DNA of 64,000 nt from the NCBI RefSeq assembly GCF_033958435.1, contig NC_134138.1:21831098-21895097 (forward strand). Direction: 5' to 3'. The notes beneath the pieces were generated by a model, which was given only the letters and a program-made list of their open reading frames with translations, was not told the DNA's origin and made no database searches. This document shows positions 53,606-64,000 of this stretch, piece after piece. Source of the stretch: Carettochelys insculpta (Eukaryota; Chordata; Testudines; Carettochelyidae). A program made the position numbers and the translations under genes. Position 1 is the first letter of the stretch, and each line of letters opens with the position of its first letter.

Positions 53606-55135
53606 CAAAAGCGTGTAGCAATGGCCTAACGTGGCTCCTGTGGAAATCAGTGGTACAGCTCTCACTGGAACGAAAGCAGACATTAGACCCACGCTTTGGA
53701 AAATCCCAGTGTGAAAATACAGGTGCAAATTAAATTAAGGCAGGTCAGACATCTTTCACCCAGACATGGGAGGTGAGTAGTGCTTATTAGATGCACATGT
53801 AGTTTACATTTTTTGCACACCTTTGAAAAATCTGAGCACAGTTTAGAAGAAAATACACACATTTTACTGTATTTGTGTCACTTTGTTTCTCAAATGCATT
53901 TCCCTGTTTGGCTTCCTTTCAATGCTCTAGTGGCAACTCTCCAGCCTCCTCGTGTGGTACAGTCATCTGAAATTCCATGTGTGAGGCTGGAATCTGAAAT
54001 CCTTTTTGAACTGGGAGTGCTGTTCATGTGATGGGGCTTCGCAGCTCTGTAGCTAATTCTGCATTTCTTTGCCAGTTGCCACATTCCTGAGATGTGATGG
54101 ACAGGCTGAAGAATTCTAAGCTGTGAACAGTGTTTAAATTCCTGGCGGGAATTTCTCAGGGCACAGAAATTTGTTTTCTTTGGACCCAGGCTTTCTTGGA
54201 TTCATTGTGGATTCAGAAGTGAACATTTAATAAGGCTCTGGGATTGTTTCAACTGGAGAAAACATGGTATTTTGCGTTTTGTTTTCCTAGGTATTCTGGC
54301 TGGTGCCTGGAGCTGTTAATCATTAATTTTAAGTAGTATCTTTAAAATAAATGGATGCCCATTTTAGTGGTTCTAAAAGGGAAAAGGAATTATTTTGTAA
54401 AAATATATTATGTTATATTACTGTTGAACATCTATTGTCTAGCTGGACTAATTCATCCATACGCATGAATGTACACCACTGCCACCTACAGGATAAAATC
54501 GGAATGGCTTCTTTGGGTGTCAGAGGTACCATACTTCACTCAGCTCACAATTCTCCTTTTGCTCAAGTGGTAGAGAGCTGTGTTTTTGAAGCAGGAGGAT
54601 CAGGCATCTATGAATTGCAAATTGATTTGTTGTACAGTATATTTACAGTCCTGAAGTCCTATGGAGTTACCAATGTGTTACACTTTTTTTTTGTGAAGAA
54701 CATCCACAAAGATAAGATTTTTAAAAAAAGACATCTGTATTTAAAGGGACACTAACTTAAAAATTACAGAGCTCTATTTTAAAACGAAGGCAAATGTGGT
54801 GGTAAAACATACAAGCTGGCTGGGCAATTAGAAGATGGCGCTTCAAATACTTTTAAATGTGCCAAGATTTCAAGTTGCAGAGATGGATAGGTTTTAAGGT
54901 CATGACGGACCATTAGATTATCCAATCTGAGCTCCTCTGTAACACAGGCTCTAGAAGCTCATTCAGAGTTTCACCAATGTTGACTTTAATAGGATGCTGA
55001 CTGGTGAAATTTTGCCCCAGTGGAGGTTTTACAAGATAGAAGCATCAGTATTCCTATGATTTCATTTTTAAGATTGCACATGAAAAGAGCTTTATAAAAG
55101 AACAAATATTTCTTTGCCTGCTTGTAAGACACTTT
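53606..55135. other. No gene; two weak old repeats
   Basis: A possible tRNA-like head (TGCTCAAGTGGTAGAG) lies at 54,557-54,572 and a CR1-related 3' fragment (ACGGACCATTAGATTATCCA, TCTGAGCTCCTCTGTAACAC) at about 54,903-54,950. The 134-codon open frame at 54,351-54,755 overlaps the first and has no known domain. Confidence 0.4.
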
Positions 55136-55500
55136 GGCTGTGTCCAGCCTAGCCCCCACCTTCAAAGGGGGCAGGGTAATTAGGGCGATGGGAGATTACT
55201 AATGAAGTGCTGCGGTGCATATGCAGCACTTTATTAGGCTAAATTTCCCCTGTGGCAACTCCGAAGTGTGAAATTTCAAAGTGCTGGCTTGCGTGGAGCT
55301 GCGGGTCAGTTGCTGGTAATTTGATGTGCCTATGCTCCTTCGAAGTCCCTTTACTCCTTTACTTTCACACGTCGAAGTTGCCATGGGGGAGATTTTGTCT
55401 AATGAAGTGCTGCATATGCACCACAGCACTTCATTAGTAATCTCCCATCACCCTAATTACCCTGCCCCCTTCGAAGTTGGGGGTTAGTCTAGACAAAGCC
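55136..55500. mobile_element. Foldback MITE with 3-bp TTT duplication
   Basis: Arms of about 110 bp pair well: GGGGGCAGGGTAATTAGGGC against CCCTAATTACCCTGCCCCC, and GGGAGATTACTAATGAAGTG against CACTTCATTAGTAATCTCCC. TTT lies at 55,133-55,135 and 55,501-55,503. The inner arms hold GCATATGCAGCAC/GTGCTGCATATGC. Confidence 0.82.
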
Positions 55501-56080
55501 TTTGAAAGTGAAATTGACTAGAAACTCTCTGATGCCCAAGTCAAATGGTCCAGTTTCACTCTCCCAGTGTTTAAAATAAAATAAAAAAAAAAACCCCACA
55601 AAATCACCCAAAACCACAAACCTAATCGACAACATAACCCCAACCAAAAATACCTAAATATACAGCACCCATTGTATTAAAAAATAAATTAGAGTTTTCA
55701 GTTTGATATATCAAAATTATTACCCCTCTGCACCCCACCCCTCCCTAAAGGTATGTTATTTCCCAACATGGATAGGGCCAGATTCATCCCTATGGAAGGG
55801 CCCTGAAGTTACATTGAGGCTCATTGTTTTTAAGCAGGCACTGGCCTTTAAAATATCATCTACATTTTGCACCAAGAAAGGGCAATGTTTACATTGGCAA
55901 AGTGAGACATAGACAGTCATTCTTTACTGTAGCGATCAATCAGGCCATTATTTAACTTACCTTGGAACGTTATTTTTGCAAGATGCCAATTCTGCAAGGT
56001 TTCCACTTATCGGGGTCCAGTGCTGCCTCCCCAACCTGGCTTAGGGCCCCAGAAATTCTGTCAGCAACTATGCCTGCATT
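55501..56080. other. No gene seen
   Basis: An AT-rich stretch with A-rich runs at 55.57-55.65 kb. Confidence 0.5.
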
Positions 56081-56260
56081 TCAATCATGGGTCTTCCACT
56101 GGCCTGCTGGGTGCCCTTGGGCAAGTCACTTCTCCTCCATGCTAGTTTCTCCAACTGTAAAATGGGGCTAATGATATCGACTTGCTCAGAGTACTACTAT
56201 ATTACAGCCAGGTATTCCTTATTGCTTTATTGCATTCCCCATTGTCAGAATCTATGTCCC
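56081..56260 (+). repeat. MIR-type CORE-SINE remnant
   Basis: GGGTGCCCTTGGGCAAGTCA, CTCCTCCATGCTAGTTTCTC and AACTGTAAAATGGGGCTAAT are in MIR order. Ancient amniote SINE family, so not diagnostic of lineage. Confidence 0.8.
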
Positions 56261-59200
56261 TCAAAACATATGGAAGTGTGAAAATGAGTTTCTTATGGAT
56301 CGGTACTCCCCCTCCCCCATGTCGTTCTACTGACAGCAGCCTGGGGTTTGCCTAGCCCTTGGCAATGAGTTAGGGGTCTGGCTCCTCAAGATTATAAATC
56401 CAGAATGCTCACAACGCACCTCAATTCCAAACTCAAATTGTTGGCAATGAAGGATTTATGCACTCAAAAGGCATTTCATCCTCACTGCCGATGGGAGTGA
56501 GCTCAGCCTGGAGAAAGCCAGGGTTTGCACAATCATGCCATACGCTTGGAAATTAGGATTCTCCTCCCACCCATTCTTTTACACTTCAAGTCTCCTGAGG
56601 AGCAGAAGAGGCTGTAGATGGCAGCATAGGCATTTGAATTGAAATGCAGGCCTGACAGTTACAGCTGATTTCATCATCATCCCGTGAGAAGTTGCCTGCT
56701 GGCAGAATATCTGGTGTCTCAGCAAAGCAGCTGCGGCAGTCTGCTGAGGGCTGGGCGAGCCTGCATGTTGGGAAATGGAAGAGTGAGATATGCTGGTTTA
56801 TAATTTGAGTTGTTATTCTGATGAATACCTAAATCAATCTGTGTGCTGTACCCCCTGCACTCAGTGCATGGACATGTTTGTATTTCACCTCTCTGGCTTG
56901 GGTTCTGGATTACCCCATGGTTCTTAGAACATCCAGTTCTTCCTGGTGCTACTAAACAATCACCTGTGACCCCCTAGAGGGCTGCTAATTGCACTTGACC
57001 TCCCTCAGGCCTGATCTGGTCTGCATCATTCACTCCTGTCCCACCCACCACACGTGAGAATCATGCAAGGAGGGGATGCCCCATGCAGGGATATGTGCAT
57101 GTTCGTGGGGAAAAGGGGCTGAGGCGTCTGTGTGGTACTGTTCCCACCCATCCTACAGCCAGCGTATGGGCATGGTGGAGCCTGGCAGGGACAGCAGATC
57201 TTGTGTTGCCTTCTAGGATCCTCCTTCCAGACCAATTTTTAAGAAGCATAGATTATACTCTCCCAAGCTACATTAGCCTTTTCCACACAGCAAACTAGGG
57301 ATGCTGAGGCCACTAGGGCTTGGAGCGGGAGTCCTTGGCAGGATGGATTTAATAGAGCTGCATTGCCAAGTAGGCACAGGGCCCTGGGGATGCACCAGGC
57401 TGAGGGGATGAGCTCTGTAGCCTCTTCCACATTCACAGATGATGCAGCATGGGGGTATTTCACTCTATAAAGCCCCTTGTCAAGAGGCAGCTGGACCCTG
57501 TGGATATATGAAGCTTAGCTCCCATGGAGAAGAGTTGGAAAATGCAATCCAGGCAATTAATGGAGGCTGGGCTAGACTTAGGCCTAGGGCAGCCATCTTT
57601 CTGGACAAACAAAGCCGAACACCTACCCCTTCTTCAAGCCCCACCCTGCTCATTTCATTCCACCTCCCTCCATCGCTCACTCTCCCCCATCCTCACTTGT
57701 TCATTTTCCACAGAGCTGGGGAGGGCCCCTTTTCAACCGGGTGCTTGGTTGAAAACTGGACACCTGCCAACCCTGCCTGGGCATATGAAAGTGGCTAGAA
57801 GGCAAATGGAGGAGGAGGTGACTGAAGAAGGCTGAGCCTTGGGGGCGGAAAGCCATGCTGCAGTGGAGCTAGTGCTTGTGATGAGTCCCTTGTGCAAGGC
57901 ACTAAGGGCGCCGTGTCTGGCATGCAGCAGAGCTGACTGAGGTAGGAAGCCCCCAGAAGTAGGAGTGCTGGAAGTGCTTGGAAGGGGTGACCCTGGGGCC
58001 CAGGGCTGAGTTAAGGCTATTTTCTAATTGTTTGATTGCCTCTGTTAAACTTCCTTGAAAAGAATGGGTGTGGCAGCAGATATTTGGAGCTGGAGACAGG
58101 ATGAGCCTTGGTGAGACCTCTCTTGTGGGCTTTAACAAGAAAGAGGATGATCTGGATCACTGACTATGCTTTTAACAATTTGCTGTAGAGGGGATATGAA
58201 ATCAACCTCAGTGGAAATACATCACAGTGAACCCAGGCTCTGTGTGAGCAGAGCCAAGCCCAGGGGCATGGCCTTGTCTGGATGTCTGCCACAAGGCCAA
58301 ACATCAAAGCCTTTTATGTCTGGGTCTATGTTCATACCACTGAAAGCAGGGACAAAGGATGAGTTGTCCATTCCTTTTTCCACTCTGCTAAACTCCCTTC
58401 CTGGTTTGTCTTGGATGGAAGTGCCCAGAAATGCACACAGGGAATGGAGCACATGCCTAATTATATATGGCTAAAAACATCCACGTTTTCTTGTTGCAGA
58501 TTCAGGCTAACCCTTGACAAGTCACCTTACAAATATTTCCCTCACCCATTATGTACACAAGGCAGCTCTATGTTCATTAAACACAAAACAAAAGAACTAA
58601 ACGTATTCCACCAAATGTAGGGCTCAGTCTAAAGCCAGTTGAGGCCAGTGGAAATAATCCCTTGAATTTCAGTCCTGTACTGCTTTGTGATGTAAGCGAC
58701 AGATGGCTTTGTGCCATAAAGGTGGAGAATGCAGAAGGAAGCTAGGGACAGATGGGTTTGAGCCTGATCTTTGGAGTAATGTATTAATCTGAGAACTAGA
58801 AAATAGAAGCGCAGGAGCCAAGTTCACTTCTCGGTATCATTTGGCCATGCCTGTTAATTATTTTGAGAATGGGAGATACAGAACTCTTCCAGGCAACCAC
58901 CTGCATGGGGGTACATAGCATTGAAAGATTAATCATGCTGTTTATGTACATTTGTGCACAGTGTTTCATTGATCTAGGAACTCTGAAACTCGTTATAAAA
59001 GACCATCACACCAGCTGGTCAGTCTCACCACAGTGACATGCCCTTTCTAGTCTAGTGTTGGACTGGCCAGAAGGATGTTTCCTCAGATGATGAGGAATGA
59101 AGAGAAGGCTCAGGATGAGATGAGGAAAAGCTGCTAGTGCTGGGGAAAGGAGAGTGACTGAGGGCATCATGTCAAGGGACAACCTGTCCCTGGATCAGAA

Positions 59201-61005
59201 ATTGGTAGCAATCACAAATGGATACAAGAGACCAAGCACCCAAACACTGCACGTACCTCTGTCCCGTGGGAGTTGCTCAACCCATAACAGATACATTGGA
59301 GGCCCTTCTTTTTCTTACCCTTAGGCAACATTTACGTAGCTGGTCATGCCAACAAGTGCCATTGACTTGTACAGTATCTGCAGTTAGAAAGCTCAACCTA
59401 CATGAAAAGAGGAGAGAGATTTTGGGACCTGAGACTTTATAAACTATAAACTTGGAAAATATCCTGGGTGTTTTGTTGGAACACTGAGCTGGATTCTGAA
59501 CTCATATGCGTTTGTGTAAATTAGGAGTAACTGCCGTCAGCGAAGTTATGCAAATCTGTAAGTCGGATAAATGGTACCCTAATTAGGGCCACTGGTGCTG
59601 ATCCTTTGTGTCCATGACTGACTCTTGTGCTTGACAGTTTTCAGGCTAAAGGCCACTGTAGAGTTGTCAGATGTACTAAAACATTTTTGCATTTCTCGTA
59701 GGGTAACTACAAAAACCCACTTTTATGAACCAAAGGATTGTGTCACATCTCATGGCATTAAAAACCACGACAGGAAAAAAAATCTCAAATGAAGCCCTTT
59801 GATGAATAGACCCATTGGAAATTCTTGCTGAGCTGGGATCTCCTCTTGCAATAGGTCTTCTCTCCATTTTGCTACCTGCTTCTCCATTCTTGTCACGGGT
59901 CTGGTGGTTCTGCAGAAAACAAATAATTCCTGTAGGCTTCAATGCTGCAAACAAGGATCCAGCCTGTGTGGGTTGCACTCTTTATGGCTGAGCACTTTTT
60001 ACTATTAACAGTAGCTTCTTCGTTCCCTCTGGGTGACTACTTTTCAGACGGTAACTTCAGCTTGTAACTGGATTGGCTCTGATGGTGATTCCACAGCTGA
60101 CTTTTTTTTGTGCGCATGGGAGAGATTCTCTCCGCTGCCTCTGCCTCTCTGTACGGCTGTGGTGGTGTACAAGGATCAGGTGGGTGTCAGATCTGATTGA
60201 GGTTGGAAGCTGCCCTGATATCAGCTAGAGATTTACCCCAGTGCAGGTATTGTGTAGGGTTTCCCATGGCAGACCTGCACAGATCACTTGCAAGCCTCAT
60301 TGTAGGATGATGGTCATTGTGTGAGGATGGGGTAGGGCCTGAAGTCTGCATAGCTTGCTACGACAAGGTGCCCGGGCAGGTCTGAGTCATTCAGCAGCCT
60401 GTAGGCAGTCTAGGCTGCTGTGACTTTGAGAGATTCCTGATGTTTCTCCAAGTTCAGCTGGAGTCTCCACCAGTCCAGAATCCCAAGTGTGAAAAGGTAA
60501 CTTGAAGCCACCTTTGCATCCACTCCACGGCATGTCCTTGAGCTGGGCGTGTGTGAGCTGTGTTTTATGGAGATACAACATACTGGTGTCTTTCAAAGAT
60601 GTCTAAAGGGCAGGAGGCGAAGGGGAGATGGGAGAACTGCCCTGTTGAGGAAACAAAAACATCTTAGTGCTTTTTGTTACGATCTTAAGAACATGCAGCT
60701 TTAATGTATCTTTCTGCCCATGCACAAAGTGACACCTTTTGTTCATTTCATCCACGTAAAATGCAGTGATAAATAGAGCCAGGGGTGCTGGGCACTGATT
60801 GCGTTTGGCTCTGCCAAGATGAATGCTTATGTCCCTCTCTGTGACTGAGGAGTTAATCATAACAGAGAGTGGGATGTGTGATGCAAGCTTATGAGGCTAG
60901 CCCTTTGGGAAGAAATAGTAGAGCAATTAACAAAGAGCCATTCCTGAGGGAATGCAAAGCAGCCAGCTCTCCCTCTTGTCTGGAGAAGGTGGAGGAGGAT
61001 TTACA
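56261..61005. other. No gene and no clear repeat
   Basis: Nearly 5 kb without a recognisable transposon, unusual for this window. Open frames are short and lack known domains. Conserved non-coding elements cannot be excluded without a comparison. Confidence 0.5.
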
Positions 61006-61080
61006 GAGGTGGAAAAAGTACCTAAAACGTTACTTGAGTAGAAGTGCAGCTGCTTTTCACTGAGTGCAATCAAGCTGTGA

Positions 61081-61126
<46 letters not shown>

Positions 61127-61243
61127 TCCACTCAAGTAGTTTTCCAGTGGGACACTGGTGACTTTTATTTAAATACACCACCCCCCCCAAAGCAGGTGTA
61201 CTCTTACTCAAGTAACTCTTTGGATACTTGTTCCACTTCTGAG
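61006..61243. mobile_element. Inverted-repeat element around a (TG)n array
   Basis: GAGGTGGAAAAAGTACCTAA and GTTACTTGAGTAGAAGTGCA at the left pair with TGTACTCTTACTCAAGTAAC and TTGTTCCACTTC at the right. The loop holds a second CACTCAAGTAGT block and the TG array. Probably a small DNA transposon or foldback. Confidence 0.6.
61085..61124 (+). repeat. (TG)20 microsatellite
   Basis: 40 bases of uninterrupted TG, inside the inverted-repeat element. Confidence 0.97.
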
Positions 61244-62405
61244 GATGCATCAGGCTTTCTTGAAGCTGAAAGGCACAATCCAAGGAAGAGAGGCTGTGCC
61301 TTTGTGGAAGATGATACAGACTCACTCCCAAGCCATACCGATTTCCGCAGATCCTCAAGGGCCCTGGTTTCCCCTCACTTCCTTCCCTGTAAGTGCTGCT
61401 TCAATGGAGCCTTGCTACTAGATACAGCCACTTGGCATGGCCACCTCCAGGATCTTCCATGCCGCACACCATGACAGAGAGTTGCTATGGACAATGTTAT
61501 TCTTCCCAGCTATAGAGCTGGTGTGGGCTGACATAGCCAAGTATGCTTGCCCCACCCCCAAGAGCTCTCTGCAGGGGAGCCCAAGGAGGCAGGAACAGCA
61601 TTGGAGGGAAGAGACGATGAGCAAACTGAGCCTACAGAAGCCAAACTGCTAGGTGCTGTGCCCCAGAGGTGGATGAGCAGTGAACAGATGAAGTAGTATG
61701 GCAACCCCTATGCTCTTAATCTTTACGTGAAATACAATAAACCCTTTCCTGCCTCTCCTTGCTTCATGCTGCAAATTGTCAAGCTCACAAAAAGCTGGGT
61801 GATTTGGTGTCCAATTACGTTTTGCTATCAACTTACAAAACTATCCTGCACAGACGACAGGACACGCAAAGCGCCGACTGGAACTCTTTAGTGATTTCAG
61901 CTAAACAACGTGGATTGCTGATCTCACTCACATTAGTGTTATTTCATTAAATTCAGTAGCATTACATCTGACATATGCCGGCATCAGTGAGTGGAGAATC
62001 AGCCCTGTAGTTTAAATGAATATTCTTGAGTGGAATTGGTAATGGGATACAGTGTCTGTTACTTTCAGGCTGCTGGTCTGCATCCACCCCGATTGGTAGT
62101 AAATGAAGATTCCACTCTAATAAATGTTGAATGTGCTACATGCAGTGAGTTGGGTGGTCTATGCCTCGCTTCCAGCAAACAAGTGCCCTTGTCACAAAAC
62201 CCATCAGCAAAACTGACACTAATTAGAAGCACCGTTTGCAGCTTTGGCAGAAAGGCCAGTGACTAAATAGGCTTCAGAAAATGAACTATGCCCTTAACTG
62301 CTGGGGTTGTTTCCAGGGTCATGGAGTAAAGTTGCCACAGCTGCTGTTCAAGCTGTCCTGATCTCTGGATAACCAGGGCTGTCAGCCCAGCATCTTCCAG
62401 GAAGC

Positions 62406-62436
<31 letters not shown>

Positions 62437-64000
62437 GAAGCAAAGCAATGTTAAAACAAGTGGTAGAGTTGGCTCTGAAACATCTGTGCTTCCTAGGGAA
62501 GTAGTGATTAAAGTAGGCAGTGGTTGGGTATGTGTAGTGGAGTAGGCTTTTACGGGAAGCTCCATAAAACCTCAGGCCAGCAATAGAAACACTGTGAGCC
62601 TGGTTCTCCATTCAGTACCTTTGGTAAGGCAGGGCTTAATCCAAAATGCACAGAAATCCAGGAGCATCCTGGATCAGTCTCATGTACCTGTGGAAAGTTA
62701 ACCTGATGATCTATTACACGGAATTTTGTGCTCATCTAGTGGTGCAGTGCAGCCCTACAGCCTGCCTAGCCAGTCAGTGGGGAAATCCCCCAGGGTAGGG
62801 GAAAACTCAGCCACAGAATCACCATAGTGGTTTCTAATCCAGCTCCTCGGTCTGGCAGGATCTGTCTGGCAGCATATGTGGCCTGGGGAAAGGGGGTTGT
62901 TATCAATACTTCCTTATACCCAGCAGTTTCCTCATTCACAAGAATGGCCGCTTCAGGCTTCCATAATTCCCTCCAGGGACTGGCCTAGCCCCACAAGCTG
63001 AGGAACACAAGGATTGGCTTAAACCACCTTTGCAATTATTCCTTCCTGAGCAGCACTGTGCTTTGCCCAACCTCAGTGCAAAATCTGTCCCAAGGAAGCA
63101 TAAAAGCATGGCCACTCTGAGCTGGTATCATTTACACATGCTTTGAACACTCTGGTGTAGGCGTAAAGGACTCCACGAGCTCCAGAGCAGAAGAGACCCA
63201 TTCAGGTCCATGGTTTCAGAAGCAGCCTTTGTAGTTTCTCCATCTTTGGGTGCCTTGTTTGGGACACCCTGGATCTGATTGTCAGGGGGTGCTGTGAACA
63301 CCGACAGCACTTATTATTATTGAGAGATGTTCTGTTAGCTGTATCCCTACCCCCAATATTTGGTGGAGCTCCAGTAGTGGTCTGTCTTAATTTTGGCTTT
63401 GAGGGTCCAGTATGAAAACAACAGCTATCTCACTGAGCTCACCCTCAAGGTCATTACTTCATTATGTCTTCCAGATAGATACATTTTAAACTTCCCTTGT
63501 CACATTTTCTGCAGGCACAGTGGAAATGTACCCTGACGTGTTGTGGAATAGTGTACAGCGACAACAAACACAAGTAATACTCGGCGGTGTGTGGGAGCCA
63601 ATTAAGAGTGTGTCTTGCCTGCAAGGTCTATATCATTGCACCTTCAGAAGGGGTTGATTGTTAATGGGAATTACAATGGCACAGTATATTTAATGTTGCT
63701 GAGGGGGTGAGAGCACCTGTGAATGGTGTAGAGGTGTGTGAGCTGATGTGAACACATCTTTAACATAACTCAATACAATTTCCAAGGAATCCTGCTTCTG
63801 CAAACTGAATATGAAAATAGTTTGCTTAACCTTTGGGACTCCATGGGGGGGAAAAAACCTACTGCCTGCCAGAATCAAAGCCCCTCTGAGTTTGCTCTGT
63901 CACTTGTCAAACCAAATGCTCTCATTGCATGTAAATACTAATACTCCCACATTTCTGGCCCCTCCTGCTCTGGCTGCTGAGAGATGGTTGTTAACAAAGT
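61244..64000. other. No gene; poly-A run at 62,413-62,436
   Basis: A 24-base A run is the only simple repeat. Short open frames have no recognisable domain. No bounded transposon was seen. Confidence 0.5.

Noticed and set aside
56400..61000. Host exons
   Set aside because: No frame with plausible splice sites and recognisable protein was found; short frames are of chance length.

Overview
This looks like vertebrate nuclear DNA, most likely from a cryptodiran turtle. The case rests on the repeat mix: CR1 LINEs, tRNA-derived SINEs like the turtle family usually linked to tRNA-Lys, DIRS tyrosine-recombinase retrotransposons, PIF/Harbinger transposons and many foldback MITEs with TTTCGAAA-type ends. 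Species is inferred from repeat types recognised by eye; nothing was searched. I found no exon of a host gene with splice sites and a recognisable protein. The window reads as intergenic or deep intronic sequence in which every recognisable coding region belongs to a mobile element, and all of those are broken.

Layout. 1-337 holds an unexplained open frame on the minus strand that stops at a MITE. 1.0-3.1 kb is a very old, internally deleted DIRS-like element. 7.16-14.72 kb is a CR1 LINE split by a nearly complete 6.1-kb DIRS element with inverted terminal repeats, an internal complementary region, gag-like ORF1, RT/RNase H, a methyltransferase-like segment and a tyrosine recombinase. 17.7-20.3 kb has a Tigger-like MITE, a SINE fragment and a deleted Harbinger copy. 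20.5-24.2 kb is a minus-strand CR1 split by a full-length-sized (3.15 kb) RTE-like LINE with a perfect 10-bp target-site duplication. 25.6-27.4 kb is a nest of foldback MITEs. 29-36 kb has scattered SINEs and MITEs. 37.6-41.4 kb is a second APE-type LINE lying between two 276-bp direct repeats that are about 97% identical. 41.6-44.9 kb has two copies of a TA-flanked MITE family and a 149-bp RTE tail insertion with its own target duplication. 46.2-49.9 kb is a near-complete Harbinger element with a Myb/SANT-like ORF and a transposase facing each other. 50.4-51.1 kb is a well-preserved, CpG-rich Harbinger-type MITE. From about 56.3 kb to the right edge the sequence is almost free of recognisable young repeats.

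How the parts relate. The window is a stack of insertions whose order can be read: CR1 before DIRS, CR1 before RTE, and an older DNA transposon end before LINE-2. The most unusual structure is the 276-bp duplication around LINE-2. Intact-looking but mutated catalytic sites (RT YLDN and RNase H TNN in the DIRS copy) indicate that these elements no longer move on their own.
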